Assembly (NCBI GenBank): GCA_027019265.1
Contig: JALUWX010000032.1
Location: 186,001 to 250,000 of the forward strand
Origin: Phycisphaerales bacterium
GTDB lineage: Bacteria > Planctomycetota > Phycisphaerae > Phycisphaerales > UBA1924
DNA: 64,000 bases
Reading direction: 5' to 3'
The position numbers and the translations under genes were made by a program. Of this stretch, positions 8,389-19,540 are shown piece by piece. Every line of letters begins with the position of its first letter. Within the stretch, counting starts at the first letter, position 1. The notes under the pieces were generated by a model. The model searched no databases. It was not told where the DNA came from and was given only the letters and a program-made list of their open reading frames with translations.

Positions 8389-10168
8389 ACGCGTGCAGCC
8401 CCGGCAGCAGCAGGTTCACCCCGAAGTACGTCCAGAGCATCACGAAGAACCCGATCACGCTGAGCCAGGCCGTCGTGAGTCCTCGGTCCTTGAGCTGCAT
8501 GTAGCGCACGTGGATGACGATCAGGTAGACGATCCAGGTGACGAGCGCCCAGGTTTCCTTCGGGTCGAAGGCCCACCAGCGACCCCAGGAGTGGTCCGCC
8601 CACCAGGCGCCCAGGAGGGTCCCGACCCCGAGGGTCCAGAACGCGAGCTGGAGGATGGTCATCTGCGCGGTGTCGAGGTCTTTGAGGGTGCGCGCGACGC
8701 CGACCTTTTTGTTTTCTTCGTCGATCCCGAGCGCGCCGGCCGCCATCGCGCCGGACTCGGGGTCCGCGCCCGCAAGCTGCGCCGACCCGAGGAATCGGTG
8801 CGCGTAGTGAGTCCCGAGGTAGAACAGGGACACGATGAACCCGAGGGTGATGAGCCCGTAGCTCGTGAGCACGGTCGTGACGTGGTACTTGAGGAGAACG
8901 GAGGTGTTGAGGATCGCCGCTTCGCGCGAGATGGTTTCGCCCGGGATCCCCGTCTGGGTCGCCGTGATGAGGACGAGGAACCCCGTCCCGGCGGCGGCCG
9001 CCCCGAAGAGCCATTGACGGCGGAGGAGCATGATCGCCGCGCCGACGACGGCCGCGAAGAGGGAGATCCCGGTCATGGACTCGAACTGGTTCTGGATCGC
9101 GAAGCGCTCCGCGATGATGCAGCGCATCGTGAACCCGAAGGCGTGGAGCCCGATCGCGACGAAGAGGAGCACGACCCCGAGGGTGATGAGCGACTTCCGC
9201 CCCGTCCCGAACGCGAGGATCAGCGCGACGAGGGACCCGAGGTAGACCCAGAGCCCCCACTCGAAGGCGTTGGCTTTGTTGTAGAGGGCTTCGATCCCCG
9301 GGCTCGCTTTGGCTTGGATCTCGGGGTGGATGGACTTGAGGGTTGTCGCGAGCTCGAGCGCAGCGACATTGACCCCAGCGCTGTCGCCGGCGCGCCACGC
9401 ATTGGCGAAGTTCGCCGCGGCGATCCGCGCGGGGTGATCGCTCGGGAGCGAACCCAGATGGGTCCACGGCGAATCCTCACGCTCCGGGGTGACGACCATC
9501 AGGTTCGCGACACCCTCGCGGAAGATGCTCATCGATCGATCGAGCTTGTTCACAGCGACACGGAAGGGCTCGGAGTCGGAGTGCTTGTCGAACGCGGGGG
9601 TTGCGTAACGCTCGGCCATTCGCGGGGAGACCATCCCGGTCTTGAGCCAGCCCTCTCTGCTGAAGTGCGACGTGTCCGTTTGTTCGCTCGTACGCAGATC
9701 CATCTCGTACATATCGATGATCGTGCGCCGGAGCGGGAGGTACCCGATCCCGAGGAGGGGGCGGTTGAGGTAGTACACGGGATCGATCATCGTGTCGAAC
9801 ATCGTGAAAAGCGGATCGAAAGAGACCTTCTTCGGGTCCTGACCTTCGGACACGAGGATGTCGAAGTGCTTGTTCCGACCCGTCATCGTGGACACGGTCT
9901 CTCGCGCGAGGGTGTCGAGGATCTTGACGCGCCCGTTGTGGAAGACGGCGACATCCCTCAGGGGTGAGAGATCGACGGACTTCGCGAAGTTCGCTTTATC
10001 CGAGAGCGACATGGTGGGCATCTGCGCCTGTCCGAAGGGGTTCGCGACCTCGCCTTCGGTTTCGGTCAGCGCGTGCTGTTCGGGGTGCGCGTTCCCCTGG
10101 GGCGCGGTCTGCGCTATCGCGAGCGAGGCGCAAAGGAACAGGAGGATCGTCGGAAGGATCTTGCTCAT
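8381..10168 (-). CDS. ccsA: Cytochrome c maturation protein CcsA-like (System II heme exporter subunit)
   Basis: A 595-residue membrane protein. Residues 1-19 are a signal peptide (LPTILLFLCASLAIAQ). Residues ~20-305 form a long extracytoplasmic region. The C-terminal half has ~8 membrane spans with the heme-handling WWD signature (WADHSWGRWWAFDPKETWAL at ~517-536) and conserved histidines (TVLTSY context; VIHVRYM). It exports heme and ligates it to apocytochromes together with the ResB/CcsB protein encoded just upstream, whose stop overlaps this ATG by 4 bases. The large N-terminal periplasmic domain is longer than in minimal CcsA proteins. Confidence 0.9.
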   Translation of the reverse strand: MSKILPTILLFLCASLAIAQTAPQGNAHPEQHALTETEGEVANPFGQAQMPTMSLSDKANFAKSVDLSPLRDVAVFHNGRVKILDTLARETVSTMTGRNKHFDILVSEGQDPKKVSFDPLFTMFDTMIDPVYYLNRPLLGIGYLPLRRTIIDMYEMDLRTSEQTDTSHFSREGWLKTGMVSPRMAERYATPAFDKHSDSEPFRVAVNKLDRSMSIFREGVANLMVVTPEREDSPWTHLGSLPSDHPARIAAANFANAWRAGDSAGVNVAALELATTLKSIHPEIQAKASPGIEALYNKANAFEWGLWVYLGSLVALILAFGTGRKSLITLGVVLLFVAIGLHAFGFTMRCIIAERFAIQNQFESMTGISLFAAVVGAAIMLLRRQWLFGAAAAGTGFLVLITATQTGIPGETISREAAILNTSVLLKYHVTTVLTSYGLITLGFIVSLFYLGTHYAHRFLGSAQLAGADPESGAMAAGALGIDEENKKVGVARTLKDLDTAQMTILQLAFWTLGVGTLLGAWWADHSWGRWWAFDPKETWALVTWIVYLIVIHVRYMQLKDRGLTTAWLSVIGFFVMLWTYFGVNLLLPGLHAYA

Positions 10169-12777
10169 GTCGCGGGCTCCATTTCGGGCTTGGGTTGCGA
10201 CGGTTCGTTGTCCTGCGCGTCGTCGTTGGGCGTGTTGAGTTTGGCTTTGTGCGCCTTTGCGAGTCGGTCACGTTCTCGGCGCACCATCCAGGGCTTGAGA
10301 TAGAACGCCCACGGGATCCCGACACTGATCAGGATCGACCCAAACGCGATGATGTGGATCCCGGGGTTGTTGCCGACTCCGAGGATCGTGAAGTTGACAC
10401 GGGGCTCGTCGAGAACGCCTTGGTCCACGAGCTGCTGGGACTGGTTCCATCCTGCGCGGTCCCACCCGGACTGGGAGAACTTGAACTGGTTCGGGTTCAT
10501 CCCGGCCAGCAGTCGCTTGGACATGTTGCTGATCCAGCCCTTGTCCGGGTCCCAGTGGAACGGAGCGCGGAGGGGGGCGTTGAGCTTGACGATGTGCTCG
10601 AAGGTCTCGACATGGGTCGGGTTCGGGTAGAACGAGCTCGGCGCGGGCTCCACCCGAACGAGCGATTGGTAATCCCGGGGCGCGCCCCGGTGGTCGTACG
10701 CGATCATCTCGAAATCAACGAGCGCCACGCTGAACCCCGGGAATGGGCGCTGCGCGCGCCCGAATCCGATCATGAGCGGGGTCCCGTCTGGGAGACTGAT
10801 CGTCGTGTGCTGCTGATCGATCCCCATGTACTGCGCGAAGGGGACCCAGACGGTCTTGGACCAGTCCGTCCCTTCGAGCGAGGCGCGGACGGCGACGAAC
10901 GCTTCGTTGTGGGACCCGATCAAACTCTTATCCCGATCGATCTGGGGGACTGGAACGGGGCGCTCCGCTCGGACGCTGTGCGCCCAGTGCTCCGCGAACT
11001 TCAGATCGATCCGCGCGCCGTCCTCGTTCGGAACGACGTTGTCGAGCCCCGTCTCCGGGATGTCGGTGTAGGTGTGCACCTCCGCGGAGGCGGGCTGACG
11101 GACGACGGCGCGCATGGAGCCATCGGCTTGCTCGTCGAGGTAGACCTGGAGGCGCGAGCAGTCGAGGTACGCGACCCGGATTGTCGGATCGGGCTTGGTG
11201 CGGACGGGTCGTCCCCCTTCGCCGGGGGTGAGGTCCTGATCGAGCTCGGGGAATCGGTGGAACACCCATCGCGAGAAGCTCGGGCGGTCATCGCCGGGGG
11301 GGTCGATCGTGAGGATCGCGACACTCGAGGTCGCGCCCTCGTACCCGGGGGTGATGATCGGGAACGGCGGGGTCGGCGCGAGCTGATCGACCATGATCGA
11401 CCACCCGGTCTCGCCGAGCGTGACGCGCTGACCCGGGGTGACCGAAACGACCTGTTCGTACCCGAGCTCGGGGATCGAGACGACGATCGCGTTGATGATG
11501 TCCGTCCCCGAAGGGTTTGGGATCTCGGTCTGGAGCATGTCCCAGCGTGATGGATCCATCCCCTTCGTGTGCTCGATCGCGATGAACTGGTTCTCGAAGA
11601 GCCGCTCGCTCGGGAGGGTCGGGACGAAGGGGAAACGGAAGACGGGCTTGTCCTGGGGGATGTTCGCACCGGGGATCTGCGCGTACATGTCCACGATCCG
11701 CACGGGCTCGGGGTTCTCGACACCCTCGGCGCTCGCGTGGAATCGATCGCTCTCGATCGTGGCGTAGTTCGCGTACCCGACGACGTTGATCTTCAGATCC
11801 GGGTCAAAGGAGGAATCCTCGGGATGGGGGATTTCCAGGTCGAGCTTGTGACCCTTGACATGCTCGTGGGTGTGCTCGGGGTCGAGGAGTTCGTGGAGGG
11901 ACTGCTCACCCTTAGCTTTGACCGATTCGGGGAGGGCCGCATCAAGGTTGTAGTCGTTGTACCTGGGGAGGTGTTTGAGCAAGCGTTGCTCGAATCGGGG
12001 TTGCCCCATCATCCCCGTCTCGGTTGCAACAAACAGCACAACCTCCTCGCGTGAGAAGAAGGACCGCTGGGGGAGCCCGGCGTGCATCCCTTCGTTCGCG
12101 CTGGGGAGGAGGACATCTCCCTCGAGCTTGAATCGTTGGTAGAAGATCGAGCCCAGCGCGATGATCACGATCCCCGTGTGGACACTGAGCACACCCAGGT
12201 TCTTGAACGTGAACTCGATGCGCCGGAGGGTGGTGATGACCATGTTGATCACGAAGAGGATCAACGCGAGTTTCATCGGCCACCACGCGTAGAACTGCAT
12301 CTCCGTCATCTCGAAACCGGGGAGCCTTCGGAGGGTGGTGGATTTGTATTGTTCGCAGAACCCGGCGAAGAGCCGGAACCCCTCCCCGGTGGTCGTCGAG
12401 TAGCTCATCTTGGGCCAAGCGAACATGGACCAGAGCCCGGTGATCGAGACCAGCACGACGACGAGGGTGAAGAAGGTCAGCACAAACCGCTTGGCGCGGG
12501 CGCTGCTCGGGATCAACCGGCGCATCGTCCACACGATGAGCAAGAATGCGAGCACGAGCGGGACCAGCAGGGTCAGCGAATACACCAGGTAGGTGGGGAT
12601 CAGCGCCAGCATCCCGATGGGGACACTCGCCATCGTCGCGTAGAGCGCGATGAACACGAGGAGTACGATCGCGAGGGGGATCGTTTCGAACGTACGGAGC
12701 ACGATCCGGAGGGGCGCGAGCGCCCCGTTCATGTGCTCGTCTTCCCACGCCTTGTTCCGACGCCATTTGTGACTCAT
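10165..12777 (-). CDS. resB: ResB/CcsB-like cytochrome c biogenesis protein
   Basis: An 870-residue partner of the CcsA-like protein. Membrane spans near the N-terminus (VLRTFETIPLAIVLLVFIAL, LIPTYLVYSLTLLVPLVLAF, FVLTFFTLVVVLVSITGLWS) are followed by a span at ~210 with HTGIVIIALGSIFYQ, a >500-residue periplasmic region, and a final span near 830 (IIAFGSILISVGIPWAFYLK). The histidines in the two inner spans are typical for heme chaperoning in ResB. The MSHKW start at 12777 is chosen because the upstream extension is not conserved-looking and a GGTTCC-rich leader precedes it. It overlaps ccsA by 4 bases. Confidence 0.85.
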   Translation of the reverse strand: MSHKWRRNKAWEDEHMNGALAPLRIVLRTFETIPLAIVLLVFIALYATMASVPIGMLALIPTYLVYSLTLLVPLVLAFLLIVWTMRRLIPSSARAKRFVLTFFTLVVVLVSITGLWSMFAWPKMSYSTTTGEGFRLFAGFCEQYKSTTLRRLPGFEMTEMQFYAWWPMKLALILFVINMVITTLRRIEFTFKNLGVLSVHTGIVIIALGSIFYQRFKLEGDVLLPSANEGMHAGLPQRSFFSREEVVLFVATETGMMGQPRFEQRLLKHLPRYNDYNLDAALPESVKAKGEQSLHELLDPEHTHEHVKGHKLDLEIPHPEDSSFDPDLKINVVGYANYATIESDRFHASAEGVENPEPVRIVDMYAQIPGANIPQDKPVFRFPFVPTLPSERLFENQFIAIEHTKGMDPSRWDMLQTEIPNPSGTDIINAIVVSIPELGYEQVVSVTPGQRVTLGETGWSIMVDQLAPTPPFPIITPGYEGATSSVAILTIDPPGDDRPSFSRWVFHRFPELDQDLTPGEGGRPVRTKPDPTIRVAYLDCSRLQVYLDEQADGSMRAVVRQPASAEVHTYTDIPETGLDNVVPNEDGARIDLKFAEHWAHSVRAERPVPVPQIDRDKSLIGSHNEAFVAVRASLEGTDWSKTVWVPFAQYMGIDQQHTTISLPDGTPLMIGFGRAQRPFPGFSVALVDFEMIAYDHRGAPRDYQSLVRVEPAPSSFYPNPTHVETFEHIVKLNAPLRAPFHWDPDKGWISNMSKRLLAGMNPNQFKFSQSGWDRAGWNQSQQLVDQGVLDEPRVNFTILGVGNNPGIHIIAFGSILISVGIPWAFYLKPWMVRRERDRLAKAHKAKLNTPNDDAQDNEPSQPKPEMEPAT

Positions 12778-12864
12778 GGAACCCCTTGGTTCGTGCTCGA
12801 TCCTGCTCGGCGATGATACGCGCACAGGCGAATCAGTGCCCTTCTCGATGCTGGAAACCCGTCC

Positions 12865-14220
12865 TCAGGGCTGGAAAACCGCCCACTCCGGCGCTTCATC
12901 CCGCGCTATGGCGCCCGTCCACGGATCCGGGACTCCGGGATCGATCGGGAGCGCGAGCAATCCGAGCGGGGTGTTCCCCCGGACGAGTTCGAACCCGGAC
13001 GTGTTGAGCCCGAGGGCTTTCGCGCCGTTGATTGTTCCCATCGCGAGGAGCAGTTGGGATGAGCAACCGTCGTGCCGAGCGAGGTGGCGGATATCGTCGA
13101 GCACCCCGATCCGATCGTGGGTGTCGAGATTCACGATCGAATCGGTTCCCAAGCAAACGTTGATCCCAGAATCGAGCATCGCGCGGTACGGGTGTCGGCC
13201 AATCTTGGCCGGATGGCCAAAGTAACTGTGGGCGCGCGCGCAGAACGCAACACTGCACCCGGTCTCGCGCAGAACCCCGAAGAACCGCTCAGGCGCATCG
13301 TTGACATGCGCGCACAGATACGGCGCGAGTTCGAGGACGGGCGCGAGGTGCTCGATCGGATGCGCCCCATGACCGACCCGATCGAGGATCGAGTCGTCCC
13401 AGACCCCGACCTTGTCGAGGAGGCCGCGTTGGGTTCCTGTGCCGTTCGCGATGAACTCACGCTCTTCGAGGGTTTCCGCGAGGTGGGTCGTCAAGGGGAT
13501 CCCTCTCGCGGCCGCCGCTCGGGAGATGAACCGGTAGACATCCACATCCACGGTGTTCGTTGCGTGAGGAGACAGACCCAGCCGCACGTTCGGGTTGGAC
13601 ATCGACTCCACGAGATCGTCGTATTCCTCGGCGATGAATCGGGTGATCCGCTCGATGGCCGAGGCACATGACTTCCCGATCCCGAAGAACTCGAGGAACG
13701 ATACCCCGTGAAGGGGGGACCGAGCGAGCTCGAGTGCTGGCGCGAAGGTGAGCTCGGTGCGCGGCGCCCCGGCGATATCCCCAACAGCGATGGTGCCCCC
13801 CCGGATCGAACACCCGATCCCGTCGCGCACCGCGCGCGCGATCTCGTCCGGATCGATCAATCGTCCCGCGCGGATGATGTCCACCCAGGACACGAACCCC
13901 TCCTCAGGATCGTGCGCGATCGGACCGATGTGGGTCAGATCGAGGTGGGTGTGCGCATTGACAAGCGCGGGGATGATGACCCGGTCTGGGAGATCGAGGA
14001 TCTCGACATCCTCGGGGATCCGGATCTCGGTTTGGTCCCCCACTTCTTCGATGCGCCATCGCCCGTCATGGCGCGACATCAGGATCGCGCCCGGGGTGTG
14101 GGAACGGTGCGCATCCGCGACCATGGCCGCCCTGACCAGAACCCGCTCGGAACCCCCTCCGGACGGGGGATTGACGAGGGTCTTCGGGACGAAATCGGGT
14201 TGGCCGGGGTTCGGTGTCAT
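12865..14220 (-). CDS. Amidohydrolase (cytosine deaminase/chlorohydrolase-like, ATZ/TRZ type)
   Basis: A 451-residue metal-dependent hydrolase. The composite-domain start (RVIIPALVNAHTHLDLTHIG) gives the HxH metal ligands, TTHLAET the third histidine, HVND a further one, and CLGTDSIVN the catalytic aspartate. This set matches S-adenosylhomocysteine/5'-methylthioadenosine deaminases and relatives. The substrate is not determinable; a deaminated purine or a menaquinone-pathway intermediate is possible. It is transcribed toward the ccs genes, 87 bases away, and diverges from the OmpA lipoprotein. Confidence 0.85.
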   Translation of the reverse strand: MTPNPGQPDFVPKTLVNPPSGGGSERVLVRAAMVADAHRSHTPGAILMSRHDGRWRIEEVGDQTEIRIPEDVEILDLPDRVIIPALVNAHTHLDLTHIGPIAHDPEEGFVSWVDIIRAGRLIDPDEIARAVRDGIGCSIRGGTIAVGDIAGAPRTELTFAPALELARSPLHGVSFLEFFGIGKSCASAIERITRFIAEEYDDLVESMSNPNVRLGLSPHATNTVDVDVYRFISRAAAARGIPLTTHLAETLEEREFIANGTGTQRGLLDKVGVWDDSILDRVGHGAHPIEHLAPVLELAPYLCAHVNDAPERFFGVLRETGCSVAFCARAHSYFGHPAKIGRHPYRAMLDSGINVCLGTDSIVNLDTHDRIGVLDDIRHLARHDGCSSQLLLAMGTINGAKALGLNTSGFELVRGNTPLGLLALPIDPGVPDPWTGAIARDEAPEWAVFQP

Positions 14221-14342
14221 GGTCCTATAGTCTCTGCGTTTTGACGCTCAGGCGCAATCTTGGTGTCAGCACGATACGATGGGCGATGAGACCATAACGC
14301 CGATCGACGAAACGCTCGGCGAATCATTTCACGGAGCACGAG

Positions 14343-15221
14343 ATGCGGACCAAGAATCGACTGACGACGGCGGCCGGGAAGGCCGCGCTCGCGACGACCC
14401 TCGTCGCGATCACGGGACTGAGCACGGGGTGTGTGTCGCAGAGCGAACACGACAAGCTCTGGGAGACGAACCGTTCCCTCACCCAACAGAACGCGGAGCT
14501 CCGCTCGCGCCTCGACACGCTCGGCGCGTCGAACGCGTCCCTCCAGGGGAGCGCGGGGAGCGCCGAATCGGTCATCTCCCAGCTCCGCCAGGACAACCAG
14601 AACCTCCGGAACCAGCTCTCCTCGGCGCAGTCGAACCTGTCGCGATTTGAGGATCGTATGAACGAGCTCTCCTTCGTCTCGCTCGACCCGGCGACGGATC
14701 GGGCGCTGCGCCAGCTCGCGAGCGAGTACCCCGATCTGATCATCTACGACTCCGATCGTGGGATGGTCCGTCTGACCTCGGACCTGACCTTCGGGTCCGG
14801 GTCCGACCAGGTCCAATCCGGCGCGATGGACTCCATCAAACGCCTCGCGCAGGTCCTCTCGTCGATCAACGGGAGCGACTACGACATCCAGATCGCGGGT
14901 CACACCGACGATCGCAAGCCCGGCGCGAACACCCGTCGGAACCACCCGACGAACATGCACCTTTCGGCACACCGCGCGATCGCTGTGCGGAACGTGCTCG
15001 GCAACGCCGGGGTTCCCTGGGAGCGGATGAGCGTCATGGGCTGGGGTGAGCACCGCCCGGCCGTCGCGAACAACCCCACAACGGGGACGGCGGCGAACCG
15101 TCGGGTCGAGATCTTCCTGACCCCGTCGAGCTGGGACGGCCCGTCCGCCGGGACCGATGCGCCGACCACCAACATCGAGGCACCCGCTACGAACACGAAC
15201 CGGATCGATCCGATCAAGTAA
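14343..15221 (+). CDS. OmpA-domain lipoprotein
   Basis: A 292-residue envelope protein. The signal peptide ends in a lipobox (GLSTGC, Cys30). Residues ~32-110 form a coiled coil rich in Gln/Asn/Leu (heptads around LTQQNAELRSRLDTL). Residues ~150-275 are an OmpA-C peptidoglycan-binding domain (AGHTDDRKPG, NLLG-type RAIAVRNVLG, NRRVEIFL). It probably tethers an outer-membrane lipid anchor to the cell wall, as Pal-like proteins do. A long Thr/Pro/Asn tail follows. It is monocistronic, with a strong terminator directly after it. Confidence 0.88.
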   Translation: MRTKNRLTTAAGKAALATTLVAITGLSTGCVSQSEHDKLWETNRSLTQQNAELRSRLDTLGASNASLQGSAGSAESVISQLRQDNQNLRNQLSSAQSNLSRFEDRMNELSFVSLDPATDRALRQLASEYPDLIIYDSDRGMVRLTSDLTFGSGSDQVQSGAMDSIKRLAQVLSSINGSDYDIQIAGHTDDRKPGANTRRNHPTNMHLSAHRAIAVRNVLGNAGVPWERMSVMGWGEHRPAVANNPTTGTAANRRVEIFLTPSSWDGPSAGTDAPTTNIEAPATNTNRIDPIK

Positions 15222-15247
15222 GCGGATCGGACACCGATGATACAAAG

Positions 15248-15274
15248 GCCCGGATCGTTCGATCCGGGCTTTTT
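15248..15274 (+). terminator. Rho-independent terminator after the OmpA lipoprotein
   Basis: A perfect 9-bp stem GCCCGGATC (15248-15256) / GATCCGGGC (15261-15269), loop GTTC, followed by five T residues. It separates the lipoprotein from the convergent cox cluster end. Confidence 0.85.
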
Positions 15275-15293
15275 CATCGGCTGAAACCGTTGA

Positions 15294-16187
15294 TCAGGAC
15301 GCGGGCTGAGTCGTGCGTGCCGGCGCGAGCGCGAAGAAGACGCTCACAAAGAACAGGAGGAAGCTGGCCGCGGCAACCGGGAGGGTCCACCCCGCGCTCC
15401 GGAGCGCTTGGTTCTCCATGGTGATCGCCGGGGGTCTGGGAGAGAGCTTGAGGGCTGCGCCGTATTGCCAGGTGTATTCACGGAGCTCCCCTGCTTCTCG
15501 CTCGGGGATCTCCTCCCCTCGGAGTTTCGCGTAGTTCTGGCGCCTGAGGAGGGAGGCGCCGGACTCGGGGAAGCGCAGGGGCTGGTGGACCGTGATGGTC
15601 CCGTCTCGCATGAGTTCGTAGAACGAGAAGAGCCAAAGGTCACGACGGGACTCTCCCCACATCCGATCCTTGTCGTGCTCGATCGAGTCGAACTTCTTCT
15701 CCTTCGGGGGTTCAGCCCCGAACGGGGAACGGGTCGCGATCACGATCCGCGCGTCGATCGCTCCGGTTTCGACCCCGTTCATGAACGATTCCATCGACAT
15801 GTCCGCGCGGTCCGCGAAGAGGAGGACGGCCATCCAATCCTTGTGGCGCTCGTACAGGGTCGGGAGGGGCTGAACGGGTGGGATCTCAACGGGGAGCAGG
15901 AGCTCCTCGTCGTCGTAGCTCACCCGGATGTAGTCCCGATCGTCGATCGTCGCTTCGGAAACCGAAGCGTGGTGGTCGTAGAAGTCGAACTCGGTCGTCG
16001 CGACCTGGATGTACGCGAACATCGGCGCGTCTCGATCGGCGTTGAACGACCCGATCCGCTTGGCAAGCGAGAGACCCGAGACCCCGAGCGCCACGACGGA
16101 GAAGATCGCGAGGATCCAGAAGACCCAACGCCCCCGTTTCCGTGGCGCGGATCCGCCGGTTCGATCCTGGTTCGGATCAGTGCCCAT
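15294..16187 (-). CDS. Membrane protein of unknown function at the end of the cox cluster
   Basis: A 297-residue protein with one N-terminal span (WVFWILAIFSVVALGVSGLSL) and one C-terminal span (LPVAAASFLLFFVSVFFALAP) enclosing a ~210-residue extracytoplasmic domain. No heme or metal motifs are visible. The ATG at 16187 overlaps the coxD-like stop by 11 bases, indicating translational coupling; ATGs further upstream lie inside coxD. The position makes it a candidate oxidase assembly or accessory factor. Family not recognised. Confidence 0.7.
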   Translation of the reverse strand: MGTDPNQDRTGGSAPRKRGRWVFWILAIFSVVALGVSGLSLAKRIGSFNADRDAPMFAYIQVATTEFDFYDHHASVSEATIDDRDYIRVSYDDEELLLPVEIPPVQPLPTLYERHKDWMAVLLFADRADMSMESFMNGVETGAIDARIVIATRSPFGAEPPKEKKFDSIEHDKDRMWGESRRDLWLFSFYELMRDGTITVHQPLRFPESGASLLRRQNYAKLRGEEIPEREAGELREYTWQYGAALKLSPRPPAITMENQALRSAGWTLPVAAASFLLFFVSVFFALAPARTTQPAS

Positions 16188-16992
16188 CGTCGTGCGCATC
16201 GTCCCCGTGGCCATCTGCGGCGTGGTCATCGTGGAGTTCACGGGGATCAACGGCGGAGAACAAACCCGGGGTCAGCCCCGAACGGTGGACGGTACGATTC
16301 GCCGTGGAAAGCTCAACGTGGTGGTCGTACCCGAGCTGCTCGTAGTAGTTGTTGGTGTCCGCCGGGTGACGGTGCTCGGCGTGGTGGTGGTAGTGCTTCG
16401 CCCAGAAGTCCGCTTCGGTCTTGCCTTCCGCTTCCATCGCCGCGAGGGCTTCCTCACGACGGAAGTCCACGATGCTCATCCCCTGGGTGTTGATGCGTGG
16501 GGAGATCCGCGCGTCGAACTCGGGGTCGATGGCCGGCGCGTCGAGGGACTTGCCCGTCCCACCGAGGGTGGCTTCCGCTTTCTTCCACTCGACGACCCGG
16601 TCCCGGTTCTCGAGGTCGATCATCGAGAACCCGAGGAACAGACCCACACAGACGAGACAGAAGAGCATCGCGAAGGTGTTGATCGCTTTGTCGTAGCGGA
16701 GCTGCATGAAGAACATGCACACGAGGACCGCTTTGACCGTCGCGATGGACATCGCGCCGATGACATTGACCCACCACGGGAGGTGGACATCGAACGCGTT
16801 CTCGACCCACGATTCAGCGTTGTAGAACAACACGGTCAGGAACGTGAAGAACAGGAGCGCGAGGAGGACCCCGAGCTGGATCTGCCATGCAACGACGGGG
16901 TGCCCGTGGGGGTGATCGTCGTGGTGGGTGATCCCGTGCGGGTCTTCGGGGTCCCAACCGAGTTGCGCGATGTTTTCGGAATGCGTGCCCAT
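16177..16992 (-). CDS. Cytochrome c oxidase subunit IV-like protein (CoxD)
   Basis: A 271-residue protein. Three hydrophobic segments (WQIQLGVLLALLFFTFLTVL, VNVIGAMSIATVKAVLVCMFFM, FAMLFCLVCVGLFLGFSM) fit the prokaryotic subunit IV (COX4_pro) fold found in caa3 oxidases. The M-Q-L-R motif after span 2 (FFMQLRYD) is typical. An unusually long, His-rich C-terminal tail (HYHHHAEHRH and a run of Asp/His at the end) is extra to the family and could bind metal. It starts 32 bases after the coxC stop. Confidence 0.8.
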   Translation of the reverse strand: MGTHSENIAQLGWDPEDPHGITHHDDHPHGHPVVAWQIQLGVLLALLFFTFLTVLFYNAESWVENAFDVHLPWWVNVIGAMSIATVKAVLVCMFFMQLRYDKAINTFAMLFCLVCVGLFLGFSMIDLENRDRVVEWKKAEATLGGTGKSLDAPAIDPEFDARISPRINTQGMSIVDFRREEALAAMEAEGKTEADFWAKHYHHHAEHRHPADTNNYYEQLGYDHHVELSTANRTVHRSGLTPGLFSAVDPRELHDDHAADGHGDDAHDDGH

Positions 16993-17024
16993 GGGTGTGT
17001 ATCCCTATGAGAGTTGGAACGTGA

Positions 17025-17729
17025 TCAGTGGATCAGGTACAGGAGGGGGAACAGGAAGATCCAGACAAGGTCAACGAGGTGCCAGTACAGCGCGGAGTTC
17101 TCGACCATGGTGTACTCCGTCGGGCCGTACGCTTGGTACTTCCACGAGCGGAACAGGACGTATCCCAGCAGCGACGCGCCGATGACGACGTGGAGCGCGT
17201 GGATCCCCGTCCCGACGTAGTACAGGGACCACCAGAGCTGCTCGTGCGCGTTCTGGGCGTACTCGTAGGAGAAGAAGGTCCCGGGTGCTTTGCCGTCCCC
17301 GAGCTTCACCATGTATTCGAACTTGAGCTTGATGAAAACGAAGAGCGCCGCACAGACGAGGGTGATGACCAAGTTGATCTTGAGCCACTTCTGCTGATTG
17401 AGCTGCGCACAGCGGACGGCCATGGCGCAGGTGAAGGACGAGATCAGGAGCACGACGGTGTTGGCCGCGCCGAACTTCCAGTCGAGGTAGTGCGATCCGT
17501 TGGACCACGCTTCGGGATAGAGCATCCGGAAGACGGCGTAGCCGCAGAAGATCCCGGCGAAGAGCAGGACTTCCGTGGTGAGGAAGAGCCACATCCCGAA
17601 CTTGGATGCGTCGAACTCCTCGTCCCGGTTGCGCCAGTGGTGCCCGTAGTCACGGTTGCGCCAGTGGAGCGGGTGCTTTGCGATGTGCGGCGGCGCTGGG
17701 GTTGTGTCTGCGTCGAGCGTGGTTTGCAT
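17025..17729 (-). CDS. coxC: Cytochrome c oxidase subunit III
   Basis: A 234-residue membrane protein with five predicted spans. The family signatures are visible: FGMWLFLTTEVLLFAGIFCG in the first span (W, E) and the C-terminal YYVGTGIHALHVVIG and YWHLVDLVWIFLFPLLYL. The short five-span version is normal for bacterial caa3 oxidases. GGAG sits ~8 bases before the ATG. It lies between coxA and coxD in the standard order for this cluster. Confidence 0.93.
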   Translation of the reverse strand: MQTTLDADTTPAPPHIAKHPLHWRNRDYGHHWRNRDEEFDASKFGMWLFLTTEVLLFAGIFCGYAVFRMLYPEAWSNGSHYLDWKFGAANTVVLLISSFTCAMAVRCAQLNQQKWLKINLVITLVCAALFVFIKLKFEYMVKLGDGKAPGTFFSYEYAQNAHEQLWWSLYYVGTGIHALHVVIGASLLGYVLFRSWKYQAYGPTEYTMVENSALYWHLVDLVWIFLFPLLYLIH

Positions 17730-17779
17730 ATCGGATCACTCCGTCGAACCCCGAGGGGCTCGCGTGTTCGGTGCTCAGG

Positions 17780-19539
<1,760 letters not shown>

Positions 19540-19540
<1 letters not shown>

